A stretch of DNA of 64,000 nucleotides from Caulobacter zeae (GTDB lineage: Bacteria; Pseudomonadota; Alphaproteobacteria; Caulobacterales; Caulobacteraceae), in assembly GCF_002858925.1 (NCBI RefSeq), contig NZ_PJRS01000022.1, forward strand, positions 62,001-126,000, read 5' to 3'. The notes below the pieces were generated by a model that worked only from the letters and a program-made list of their open reading frames with translations, was not told the DNA's origin and did not search any database. How positions within the stretch are numbered: position 1 is the stretch's first letter; every line of letters begins with the position of its first letter. Both the position numbers and the translations under genes were made by a program. This document shows positions 9,021-17,198 of the stretch, piece by piece.

Positions 9021-10550
9021 CTACCCCGCCTTCTTCAGCAGCGCCTCGGGCACCGGCGCCGGGCAGTGCTGGCGCAGGAAGTCGCCGTGGCTGGGCAGGG
9101 TGTCGACCAGCTCGCTGAGCATCGGGGCCGACTTGTCGAGCAGGCCCTTCACCACCCCGGCCGGCAGGGTGTCGACCAGCTGCTGATAGCGCTTGGGCCG
9201 GATGCCCATGCCCTCCATCACCGACTGCCAGCTGGGGGCGCGGAACATGTCGTCGACGCCGTCGCGCAGCACGCCGCTGGCCTTGAACAGCTCGATCCGC
9301 TCGCGCAGGCTCTCGGGCGGCGTCACCTGCTGGTAGGCGCGCCAGAACGGCGTGTCGTCGCGCTTGGTCGTGAAGTAGTGCAGCACGATGAAGTCGCGGA
9401 TCTCCTCGTAGTCGACCTGCATGCGCCTGTTGTACTCGGCCGCCAGCACCGGATCGCAGTCGCGGTCGGGGAAGAACCGCAGCAGGTAGTCGACGCCGCG
9501 ATAGATCAGGTGCAGGGCGGTCGACTCCAGCGGCTCGATGAAGCCGCCGGCCAGGCCGATGGCCACGCAGTTCTTGTTGAACAGCTGCTTGCGCATGCCG
9601 GTCTTGAACGGCACCAGCCAGGGATCGCGCACGGCCTCGCCCTCGACCTGGCTCATCAGCGTGGCCAGGGCTTCGTCGTCGCTGCAATACTGGCTGCAAT
9701 AGACGTAGCCGTTGCCGGCCCGGTGCTGCAGCGGGATGCGCCAGCGCCAGCCGGCGTCCTGGGCCTGGGCCAGGGTGTAGGGGTGCGGGTCCTGGATGTT
9801 GGCGGTCTGCACCGCGATCGCCCGGTCGTTCAGCAGCACGTCCGACCAGTCGAGGAACTCGGTGCCCAGGGTCTTGCCGCTCAGCAGCGAGCGGAAGCCA
9901 GAGCAGTCGATGAACAGGTCGCCCGAGGCCTCGCGGCCGTCCTGCAGGATCACCTTCTCGATGAAGCCGTCGGGGCGGGTGGCCACGTCCTTGACGATGC
10001 CCTCGGTGCGCTTGACGCCGCGGGCCTCGGCGAACTTGCGCAGGAATTTGGCCAGCAGGGCCGCGTCGATGTGCACGGCGTAGTTGGCGTTGGCCAGCAT
10101 GGTGCGCGGGGCCATGGCCGGCGACATGAACTTCCAGCGGTCGGCCATCACCGAGGCCGGGGCGAAGTCCTGCAGGCTGGACGGATGTCCCTCGGCCTTG
10201 CCGCGCAGCCAGACCTGATAGAACTCGTGCACGTCCACCAGGCCGCCGATCAGGCCGAACGGGTGGTAGTAGACCTCGCCCTTCTTGCGCCAGTTCTCGA
10301 ACCGGATGGCCAGCTTGAAGGCGGCCTGCGTCTCCTGCATGAACTCCTTCTCGTCGATCCCCAGGCTGCGGATCAGCTGGAGGAAAGGCGGGATGGTGCT
10401 TTCGCCGACGCCGATGATGCCGATCTGCTCGGACTCGATCAGCTCGATCTCGCAGGGGCTGTCCTTGAGATAGTGGCTGATCATCGCCGCCGTGATCCAG
10501 CCGGCCGAGCCGCCCCCCACGATCACGATCTTCCGCAGATTATTGGCCAT
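9021..10550 (-). CDS. Flavin-dependent tryptophan-halogenase-family protein (copy 1)
   Basis: A 509-residue protein of the FADH2-dependent halogenase family. It has the Rossmann motif GGGSAGW (13-18), the halide-route lysine at exactly residue 79 (AFKLAIRF), the family motif WRWRIP (268-273) that distinguishes these enzymes from monooxygenases, and Glu342-Ser343 in EPLEST, the catalytic pair of PrnA/RebH. All reaction residues are therefore intact. The open frame runs far upstream, but the real start is ATG 10550. It sits 38 bp downstream of a paralogue and in the TonB-receptor locus, where such genes are common in Caulobacter and Xanthomonas. Whether free tryptophan or another indole/phenol is halogenated is unknown; it needs a flavin reductase not seen here. 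Confidence 0.9.
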   Translation of the reverse strand: MANNLRKIVIVGGGSAGWITAAMISHYLKDSPCEIELIESEQIGIIGVGESTIPPFLQLIRSLGIDEKEFMQETQAAFKLAIRFENWRKKGEVYYHPFGLIGGLVDVHEFYQVWLRGKAEGHPSSLQDFAPASVMADRWKFMSPAMAPRTMLANANYAVHIDAALLAKFLRKFAEARGVKRTEGIVKDVATRPDGFIEKVILQDGREASGDLFIDCSGFRSLLSGKTLGTEFLDWSDVLLNDRAIAVQTANIQDPHPYTLAQAQDAGWRWRIPLQHRAGNGYVYCSQYCSDDEALATLMSQVEGEAVRDPWLVPFKTGMRKQLFNKNCVAIGLAGGFIEPLESTALHLIYRGVDYLLRFFPDRDCDPVLAAEYNRRMQVDYEEIRDFIVLHYFTTKRDDTPFWRAYQQVTPPESLRERIELFKASGVLRDGVDDMFRAPSWQSVMEGMGIRPKRYQQLVDTLPAGVVKGLLDKSAPMLSELVDTLPSHGDFLRQHCPAPVPEALLKKAG

Positions 10551-10588
10551 CGGCCGCCTCCCGTACGCTTGTCTCTTGTCGTTCTTGT

Positions 10589-12127
10589 CTATTCGGCCGC
10601 CGCCGGCGCCTGGCCGACGTAGCGGCGCAAAAAGTCGCCGTGGGTTGAGGCCTGGGCCACCGCCCGCGCCACCCCCGCCCGCATCTGGTTCAGGCTGGCG
10701 GCCAGGGCCGCGCCGTCGATCCCGTCCAGCGCCGGGTCCCAGCCGCCCGGCAGGATGTCGAAGCCGGCGAAGATCGCCAGCCAACTGGGCGGCTGGAACA
10801 TCTCCCAGCGGTAGCGGGCGATGTGCCCGCGCGAGCGGAACAGCTCGACCTTGCGGGCCAGGGTCTCTGGGACGTCGGCGTCGCGGGTCGTGCGCCAGAA
10901 CGGCGTGTCGCCCCGCTGGGCGGCCTTGTAGTGCAGCACCACGAAGTCGCGCACCCGCTCCATCTCGCGCCTGGACCAGTCGTTGAACTCGTCGACCACG
11001 GCCGGGTCGAAGCTCCGGTCGGGGAACAGCGCCTTGAGCTTCTCGATGCCCGTCTCGATCAGCGCGATCGAGGTGCTTTCCAGCGGCTCGAGGAAGCCCG
11101 ACGCCAGGCCCAGGGCCACGACGTTGCGGTTCCACACCTTCTTGCGGCGGCCGGGCGTGAAGCGGATCAGGCGCGGCTCGTGCAGCAGGCGGTCGGGCAC
11201 GGCCGCGACCAGCTCGGCCTCGGCGGCCTGGTCGTCGATATGCCGGCTCGAATAGACATAGCCGTTGCCGTAGCGGTGCTGCAGCGGGATGCGCCAGCGC
11301 CAGCCGGCGCTATGGGCCGTGACGTCGGTATAGGGCGGCGGCTCCGCGCCTTCCGGAGGCTGGCTCTGCACGGCCAGCGCCCGGTCGCAGAACAGCCACT
11401 GCGACCAGTCCTCGTAGCCGGTCTGCAAGGCCTCCTCGATCAGCAGGCCGCGGAAACCCGAGCAGTCGATGAAGAGGTCGCCCTCGATGCTTTGCCCGGT
11501 GTGCAGGTCCAGCGAGGCGACGAAACCGTCCTCTGGGCGCAGGTTGACCTTCACGACCTTTGCGTCGATGCGCCTGACGCCGTTGGCCTCGGCCACGCGG
11601 CGCATCAGCTGGGCGAACAGCGCCGCGTCGAAGTGCAGGGCCCAGTCGAACACCGACAGGCTGGACGGCGGATTGGCCGCCGGCACGGTGAACTTGCCCG
11701 CCGCCGCCAGGCTCGCGCCCAGCGAATACTCGCCCATCTCGCCAACCTCGGCGACGCTGCGGGCCTTCAGCCAGTAGTGCTGGAAGGGCACGCCGTTCAG
11801 GTCCTGGCCGTACAGGCTGAAGGGATGGATGAAGGCCGAGCCCGGCGCCATCCAGTCCTTGAAGCGGATGCCCAGCTTGCACGTGCCCTGGGTGGCGCGC
11901 AGCACCTCCAGGTCGTCCAGGCCCAGAGACTGGTAGAAATTGCGGATGGTGGGGATGGTCGCCTCGCCCACCCCGATCGTGCCGATCTCGGAACTTTCGA
12001 CCAGGGTGATGTCGATCGGCGCCTTGCCGAAGTGGCGGCGTAGGCTCGCGGCCGCCATCCAGCCGGCGGTGCCCCCGCCGACGATGACGATGCTGCGGAT
12101 GCGCCCGTTGCGGACGTCTTCGCTCAT
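10589..12127 (-). CDS. Flavin-dependent tryptophan-halogenase-family protein (copy 2)
   Basis: A 512-residue paralogue of the neighbouring gene and its likely operon partner. It keeps GGGTAGW (17-23), catalytic Lys84 (TCKLGIRF), WRWRIP (276-281) and Glu350 in EPLEST. The two copies share motif spacing but differ widely elsewhere, which points to an old duplication with separate substrates rather than a recent copy. The start ATG is preceded by GGGGAGG. Its leader contains two tandem hairpins (12141-12212), and the receptor gene upstream ends in a strong terminator, so its expression may depend on readthrough or its own promoter. Product and substrate are not known. Confidence 0.9.
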   Translation of the reverse strand: MSEDVRNGRIRSIVIVGGGTAGWMAAASLRRHFGKAPIDITLVESSEIGTIGVGEATIPTIRNFYQSLGLDDLEVLRATQGTCKLGIRFKDWMAPGSAFIHPFSLYGQDLNGVPFQHYWLKARSVAEVGEMGEYSLGASLAAAGKFTVPAANPPSSLSVFDWALHFDAALFAQLMRRVAEANGVRRIDAKVVKVNLRPEDGFVASLDLHTGQSIEGDLFIDCSGFRGLLIEEALQTGYEDWSQWLFCDRALAVQSQPPEGAEPPPYTDVTAHSAGWRWRIPLQHRYGNGYVYSSRHIDDQAAEAELVAAVPDRLLHEPRLIRFTPGRRKKVWNRNVVALGLASGFLEPLESTSIALIETGIEKLKALFPDRSFDPAVVDEFNDWSRREMERVRDFVVLHYKAAQRGDTPFWRTTRDADVPETLARKVELFRSRGHIARYRWEMFQPPSWLAIFAGFDILPGGWDPALDGIDGAALAASLNQMRAGVARAVAQASTHGDFLRRYVGQAPAAAE

Positions 12128-12140
12128 GGCCGGTCCTCCC

Positions 12141-12212
12141 CGAACCGGAAAATCGACGCCGGAAGGCGCCGATGGCCGAACCGGAAAACTGGCGCCCGAA
12201 AGCGCCGTTGAA
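12141..12212 (-). promoter_or_regulatory. Tandem 36-bp hairpin repeats in the halogenase leader
   Basis: Two 36-bp units each begin CGAACCGGAAAA on the plus strand. On the transcribed strand each gives a 6-bp GC stem (GGCGCT/GGCGCC with TTCG loop; GGCGCC/GGCGTC with TTCC loop, one G-U each) followed by TTTTCCGGTTCGG. They lie between the receptor terminator and the halogenase start; an attenuating or stabilising role is inference. Confidence 0.55.
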
Positions 12213-12225
12213 TAGCTGCTTCCCC

Positions 12226-12267
12226 AAACAAAAAGAGCCGCCGTGACGACCCCGAAGGGCCGCCACG
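12226..12267 (-). terminator. Rho-independent terminator of the TonB-receptor gene
   Basis: On the minus strand, CGTGGCGGCCC / GGGTCGTCACG form an 11-bp stem (two G-U pairs) with a TTCG loop, then GCGGCTCTTTTTG. It lies about 27 bp after the receptor stop. Confidence 0.82.
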
Positions 12268-12293
12268 ACGGGCGCAGGGAGGAAGGCTTCAGA

Positions 12294-15200
12294 TCACCAC
12301 TTGGCGCGGAGACCGATCGTGTAGCGGGGCTCGAACTCGTTCTGCGACGAGTACTGTTCCTTGCCCTTGGCGAAGCGCAGGTAGTAGTCCTCGATCTCGC
12401 CGGTGACGTTCGAGCCGTTGAAGTAGACCGTCACGTCCTTGCGGACGTCGTAGCTGACGTTGACGTCCACGTAGCCGGTCGAGCCCTGGTAGATCGGGAT
12501 CACCCGCTGGCCGCCGCCGCCCATGGTGCCGGACAGGCGGTCGGTGCGGTAGTTGTAGGCCACGCGCGCCTGCAGCTTGTCGTCCTGGTACCAGCCGACC
12601 AGGTTGAACTGGTGCTTGGAGTTGTCGAAGAACGGCAGCTTGTCGCCCTTCAGGTCCAGACGCGACTCCTCGCTCGGCGAGTAGGTGTAGTTGGTGTCGA
12701 CGCCGAAGTTCTTCAGGATCGGCACGTCCGGGATGATGTCGGTGAAGGCGATCTTGGCGCCCAGTTCGACACCCGAGACCTCGCCGCCGTCGCCTTGCAG
12801 CGGCAGCGACACGTCGACCTCGCGGCGGATCACGCCATCCTGGTCGGGGAAGCTGCCCTTGATGGTGCCGCCGGTGACGAAGCTGTCGATCTTCAGCTTG
12901 AAGGCCGAGATGTTCAGCATCGAGGCCCGGCCGAAGTAGTACTCGATCGCGCCGTCGAAGTTCTGCGAGCGCCACGGGTCGAGGTTCGGGTTGCCCGAGG
13001 CGCTGGCCCCGGTCACGCAGCGAACGTTCGGCATGGTCGCGCCGCAGTCGGCAGTGAAGATCGACAGACCGCCGCCGTAGCTGCCCAGGTCGAGCGGCTG
13101 CATCGTCTTCGAATAGGCGAAGCGCAGCTTGATGTTGTCGGTCAGGTCGTAGGTGGCGTTGAACGACGGCAGCCAGTCCGTGTACTTGCGACGGGTAACC
13201 GTGTCGCCGGCGTCGGCGTTGGTGTCGCCGTAGTTCATGACGTCGCCGGTCAGGTTCTGCTTCACCAGCAGTTCCGTCTGGATGACGCGCAGGCCGAAGT
13301 CTCCCGACAGCTGGCCGATCTCGAAGGCGCCGGCGCCGTAGGCGCTCTGTTCCTTCAGGTCGACGTCGTAGGTCTGGCCGGGCACCTGCACGCGCACGGC
13401 GTCGCCGAACACCTTCTTCTGGAAGGCCAGCACGTCGTCGAAGTCACGCGGGTCGATGGCCCAGAAGCCGGGCATGCCCTTGGTGACGCCGCCCAGGTTG
13501 TTGACCCAGATGGCGTTGTTGTAGGTCGTCAGCTTGGTCGGACGGTTGACCGTATAGCCCTGGAACTCCGGCACGCCGGTGATCGGGTTGGGCACGAACT
13601 CGCCAGCCTGGCACTGGTTCTGGTTCATGACGACGTCGATGGCCTTCCACTGGGCCATGCAGCCGCCGGCCGGCACGGGCGTGCCGTTGGCCTGCACCGC
13701 GCCGGGAACCCCGCCGTAGAAGCCTGAGAACAGGTGGAACTGCTCGACGCTGACCGAACGGTCGCTCTGGCGGACGCCGGCGTCGACCTTGGTGATGAAG
13801 CCCAGGAACTTCTCGTCGAACTTGTAGTGGCCGTCGGCGCGGAACACGTTCATGTCCGACTCGACTTCGTTATTGCCTTCCGACGAGAAGGCGCCGATCG
13901 CGTAGCTGTCCTTGTTGGCCATGTAGTCGCGCAGGGTCTTGCCCGCGCCCAGGCCGCCCGAGATCGGCGTGTCGAAGCCGCTCCACACCGGGCTCTTGCC
14001 GCTGATGTCGTAGTGCAGCTGCGGGTTCTGGCCGTAGCCCAGCGGGTTCGGGTTCAGGTAGCAGCCGCCGGCCGAGCCGGTGACGGCGTTGCTGCGCTGG
14101 CTGGCCGGATACTGGTCGCAGATGGCCTTCGGATAGAAGGTGCCGCGGGTGCGATCCTGGGCGTTGCGGAACAGGTTGAAGCGGTCAGGCGCGTACTGCC
14201 AGTTGGACAGGTCGCCCTGGGCCTGGCCGTTCATGCTCAGGCGGTCGCCGTTGGCGCGGATGGCCCGAACTTCCGAGGTGAAGTTGCCGCCGTTGTCGTA
14301 CTTCAGTTCGAGATTGTAGTTCTTGCTCTCGGACTTGGTGACGCGGTTGACGGTGAACGAGTTCACCCACCAGGCGTCGATGTCGTACTCGCTGACCGCC
14401 AGCCACGGACGGCCGTTGCCGCCGATCGGGGCCGGGCCGGGCGGCGGCGCGCTGACGCCGGTCTGCTCGAAGTCGGTGGGACGGGTCCAGTTGCCGAAGG
14501 CGCCGCCGTCCCAGCGGTTGGAGATGTTGATGCCGGCGGCGCGGTTGTACTCGTCGAGCTTGGCGTAGAAGCCCTCGGCCACCAGGGTGAAGCCCTCGCC
14601 CAGGTCGGCCTCGAACGACACGTTGACGCCGGTGCGCTTGCGCTCGACGACGCGGTTGAAGCTTTCGAAGCCGTGCGGCGACAGGAAGTTGTTCGGGTTC
14701 GAACCGCCCCAGTCGTTGTTGCCCGACAGCGAGACGGCGCCCGAGAAGTTGTTGCCCAGGTTCGACTTGCTCTGCGCGGCCGAGACCAGCAGGCCGACGC
14801 GGTCGTTGCGCCAGCTGGCCAGGATATTGGCCAGGTAGTCGTCTTCCTTGCTGCGGTCGCCGCGCTGGGCTTCGGCCGCGCCGGCGAAGGTGAAGCCTTC
14901 CTGCATCTGGAACGGCCGGCGGGTGCGCAGGTCGATGGTGCCCGAGATGCCCGACAGGGCGTTGTTCGGGTCGGTCGACTTGTAGACCAGCACCTGGTTC
15001 ATCAGCTGCGAGGGCACGTCCAGCAGGTTGGGCTGGGCCGAGCCCATGTTGCCCGCGCTGAGGTACTGCTCGCCGTTCAACAGGGTGATGACCTGGGCCA
15101 GGCCCCGGATGTTGACGGTGGCGCCTTCGCCGGCGTTCCGCTGGATCTGGATGCCCGGGATGCGCTGCAGCGAGTCGGCGATGGTGACGTCGGGCAGCTT

Positions 15201-15437
15201 GCCGATGTCCTCGGCCGAGATGGCGTCGACGATCGAGGCCTCGCGGCGCTTGACGTCGACCGACTTCAGCTGCGAGCCGCGCACGCCGGTGACGACGATC
15301 TCCTCGACCGCGGTTTCCTCGGTCGAACCGGCGGTCTGCGCCAGGGCGGATGTGGTGATGACGGCCTGCGACGCGCCGGCCAGAAGGGCCAGGGTCAGGC
15401 CGCGAGTCCAGACGGACTTGCTACGTGGTGTGGTCAA
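12294..15437 (-). CDS. TonB-dependent receptor (large Xanthomonas/Caulobacter type)
   Basis: Outer-membrane active transporter of about 1047 residues. Signal peptide ends near SALAQTAG; a TonB-box-like EEIVVTG follows, then the plug domain (AISAEDIGKLPDVTIADSL, IPGIQIQRNAGEG, NIRGLAQV) and a long 22-strand barrel ending in the aromatic IGLRAKW. Size and plug sequence fit the TonB-Xanth-Caul class that imports plant-derived glycans. I chose TTG at 15437 because GGGGAGC lies 9 bases upstream and it directly precedes a normal signal peptide; the upstream extension to 15527 is Arg-rich and unlikely. LacI (divergent), GH3 and halogenases suggest a glycoside substrate, but none can be named. It has its own terminator. 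Confidence 0.92.
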   Translation of the reverse strand: MTTPRSKSVWTRGLTLALLAGASQAVITTSALAQTAGSTEETAVEEIVVTGVRGSQLKSVDVKRREASIVDAISAEDIGKLPDVTIADSLQRIPGIQIQRNAGEGATVNIRGLAQVITLLNGEQYLSAGNMGSAQPNLLDVPSQLMNQVLVYKSTDPNNALSGISGTIDLRTRRPFQMQEGFTFAGAAEAQRGDRSKEDDYLANILASWRNDRVGLLVSAAQSKSNLGNNFSGAVSLSGNNDWGGSNPNNFLSPHGFESFNRVVERKRTGVNVSFEADLGEGFTLVAEGFYAKLDEYNRAAGINISNRWDGGAFGNWTRPTDFEQTGVSAPPPGPAPIGGNGRPWLAVSEYDIDAWWVNSFTVNRVTKSESKNYNLELKYDNGGNFTSEVRAIRANGDRLSMNGQAQGDLSNWQYAPDRFNLFRNAQDRTRGTFYPKAICDQYPASQRSNAVTGSAGGCYLNPNPLGYGQNPQLHYDISGKSPVWSGFDTPISGGLGAGKTLRDYMANKDSYAIGAFSSEGNNEVESDMNVFRADGHYKFDEKFLGFITKVDAGVRQSDRSVSVEQFHLFSGFYGGVPGAVQANGTPVPAGGCMAQWKAIDVVMNQNQCQAGEFVPNPITGVPEFQGYTVNRPTKLTTYNNAIWVNNLGGVTKGMPGFWAIDPRDFDDVLAFQKKVFGDAVRVQVPGQTYDVDLKEQSAYGAGAFEIGQLSGDFGLRVIQTELLVKQNLTGDVMNYGDTNADAGDTVTRRKYTDWLPSFNATYDLTDNIKLRFAYSKTMQPLDLGSYGGGLSIFTADCGATMPNVRCVTGASASGNPNLDPWRSQNFDGAIEYYFGRASMLNISAFKLKIDSFVTGGTIKGSFPDQDGVIRREVDVSLPLQGDGGEVSGVELGAKIAFTDIIPDVPILKNFGVDTNYTYSPSEESRLDLKGDKLPFFDNSKHQFNLVGWYQDDKLQARVAYNYRTDRLSGTMGGGGQRVIPIYQGSTGYVDVNVSYDVRKDVTVYFNGSNVTGEIEDYYLRFAKGKEQYSSQNEFEPRYTIGLRAKW

Positions 15438-16104
15438 ATCGATCGCTCCCCAATGTCTTGTTCTTGCGTTCGGGCCGCGACGCCTTTTGACGCCGCGGTG
15501 GGTCTCGAGCCGGGCCTCGACCTTCACGCCAGCCTGCTTCGGCGGTCGTGACCCGGTGATTGTCCTGTCGGCGACCCCCGGCGCCGGAACGGTGCTGCGA
15601 TCCGGCCCTCAGACGCCGGTCACGGTGGCAACATTCCCAAATGTCCCCGGCAAGTCAACAAGAATGTCAACGTTGTCATTTTCGGAAATCAGCGGATTTC
15701 GAAGCGTCGCCACGACGAGGCGGCGCGCCGCTTCACTAAACCGACACTGGAATTTCATGTTGTTTTTATTGAATATTTTTAACAACCCCGCCGCATCCAA
15801 AACCTGAAAGACAGCGCTGACAGCTACCCAGGCGCGAGCCGCACGCAGGATGTCCGCGAAGGACAGACCGACGTCATTTTTCGATCGAAGGGGAATCGGA
15901 AGCGGTTCCAGAGCAACCACAATGACCCGACGGACACCTGCAATGACCCGATAGATGTCCACAGCGAAGACATTTCTTGACCCGAATTTGTCCCATCGCA
16001 TGACAAGCCGGTCGAGCTGCGGTATGGCTGACTCCGGGAGCCGCCGCGCCGCCCCTGCCGGGGAATGCGCGCCATGCGGCCGAGTCGGGTGCGGGTCTTC
16101 ACGA
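15438..16104. other. 667-bp control region between TonB receptor and LacI regulator
   Basis: Long, comparatively AT-rich divergent intergenic region. It contains the near-palindrome at 15663-15680, an AT-rich patch around 15755-15785 (TTTTTATTGAATATTTTTAA) and three TGACCCGA boxes at 15923, 15944 and 15978. An open frame of 130 codons (15609-16001, minus) crosses it but lacks the codon bias of its neighbours and is not annotated. Confidence 0.6.
15663..15680. promoter_or_regulatory. Candidate LacI-family operator
   Basis: Near-perfect palindrome AATGTCAACGTTGTCATT: the arms AATG-CAACGTTG-CATT are symmetric except for one position in each half. The central CG dyad is typical of LacI/GalR operators. 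It is 226 bp upstream of the receptor start and 425 bp from the LacI gene. Confidence 0.6.
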
Positions 16105-17142
16105 ATGACGACGATTCACGATGTGGCCAAACGGGCGGGGGTCTCCGCCAAGACCGTCTCGCGCGTGATGAACGACCACGCCAGCGTCACCACCAAGACC
16201 CGCGACAAGGTCCGCGAGGCCATGGCCGCCCTCGGCTACCAGCCCAGCGCCGTGGCCCGTCATTTCCGCGCGCAAGGCGCCTCGGCCGTCGGCGTGCTGA
16301 TGGGCGACCCCAGCGGCGGCTATCACACCCGCACCCACCACGCCCTGCTGCTGGCCTGCCTGGAGACCGGCCGCCACCTGACCGTGGAGCTGTTCGATGG
16401 TCCGGTGGTCGGCTGGCACGAGCGCATCCGCGCCTTCATCGAGGACGGCGGCATCCGCGAAGTCATCCTGCTGCCGCCCGAATGCGATTTCGGTCCGCTG
16501 AAGGCGCTGATGCGCGAGCTCGACGTGCGCTGCGTGCTGATCTCGCCGACCACGCCCGATCCCAACTTCCCGGCCATCGCCATGGACGACCGCGCCGCCG
16601 CCCGCGAGGTGGTCGAGCACCTGTTCAGCCTGGGCCACACCCGCATCGGCCATATCGCCGGCCATCCCGACCACGCCGCCAGCACCCACCGCCGCAACGG
16701 CTTCTTCGAAGCCTACGCCGCCGCCGGCCTGCCGCGCCCGGCCCCGGAGCTGATCGTCGGCGGCGAGTTCACCTTCAAGACCGGCATGGACGCGGCCAAG
16801 CTGCTGCTCGACATCGACGAGCCGCCGACCGCCATCTTCGCCGCCAACGACGACATGGCCGCCGCCACCTGCATGGAGGCACAGCGCCGAGGCCTGCGGA
16901 TCCCCGACGACCTGTCGGTGGTCGGCTTCGACGACGCGCCGATCGCCGGCGTCATCTGGCCGACCCTGACCACCATCCGCCAGCCGTTCGAGCCGATGGC
17001 CCTGCGCGCCCTGCAGACCTTCGCCGCCTGGAACAGCAGCGACTCCGGCATCCGCCCCAGTCCGTTCCTGGCCCAGCACACGCTGGTCGTGCGCGAATCC
17101 ACCGGCCCCGCGCGCAAGCGGCTACCGGGGAAGTCCGGCTGA
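16105..17142 (+). CDS. LacI/GalR-family transcriptional regulator
   Basis: A 345-residue repressor. The N-terminal helix-turn-helix (TIHDVAKRAGVSAKTVSRVMN, residues 3-22) and hinge helix (YQPSAVARHF) are followed by the periplasmic-binding-like effector domain, including the GHTRIGHIAGHP and AIFAANDDMAAA segments and the closing DDLSVVGFDDAPIA. The ATG at 16105 gives the conserved MTTIHDVAK start; the open frame extends 50 codons upstream without conservation. It sits 56 bp before GH3 in the same direction and is divergent from the TonB receptor, so it probably represses both until a sugar derived from the GH3 substrate binds. The sugar is not predictable. Confidence 0.94.
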   Translation: MTTIHDVAKRAGVSAKTVSRVMNDHASVTTKTRDKVREAMAALGYQPSAVARHFRAQGASAVGVLMGDPSGGYHTRTHHALLLACLETGRHLTVELFDGPVVGWHERIRAFIEDGGIREVILLPPECDFGPLKALMRELDVRCVLISPTTPDPNFPAIAMDDRAAAREVVEHLFSLGHTRIGHIAGHPDHAASTHRRNGFFEAYAAAGLPRPAPELIVGGEFTFKTGMDAAKLLLDIDEPPTAIFAANDDMAAATCMEAQRRGLRIPDDLSVVGFDDAPIAGVIWPTLTTIRQPFEPMALRALQTFAAWNSSDSGIRPSPFLAQHTLVVRESTGPARKRLPGKSG

Positions 17143-17198
17143 CAGACGACGAAACAACCGCCGGTCCGCCGGCCAAGATCATACGAGTGGGAGGTAGA

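Noticed and set aside
9021-11135. Single 704-residue protein covering the first halogenase and part of the second
   Set aside because: The extra N-terminal part is the out-of-frame shadow of the second halogenase gene; the conserved start is ATG 10550.
15609-16001. 130-codon open frame on the minus strand in the receptor/lacI intergenic region
   Set aside because: Lacks the strong GC third-position bias of neighbouring genes, has no ribosome site and no recognisable motif; region is better explained as regulatory.
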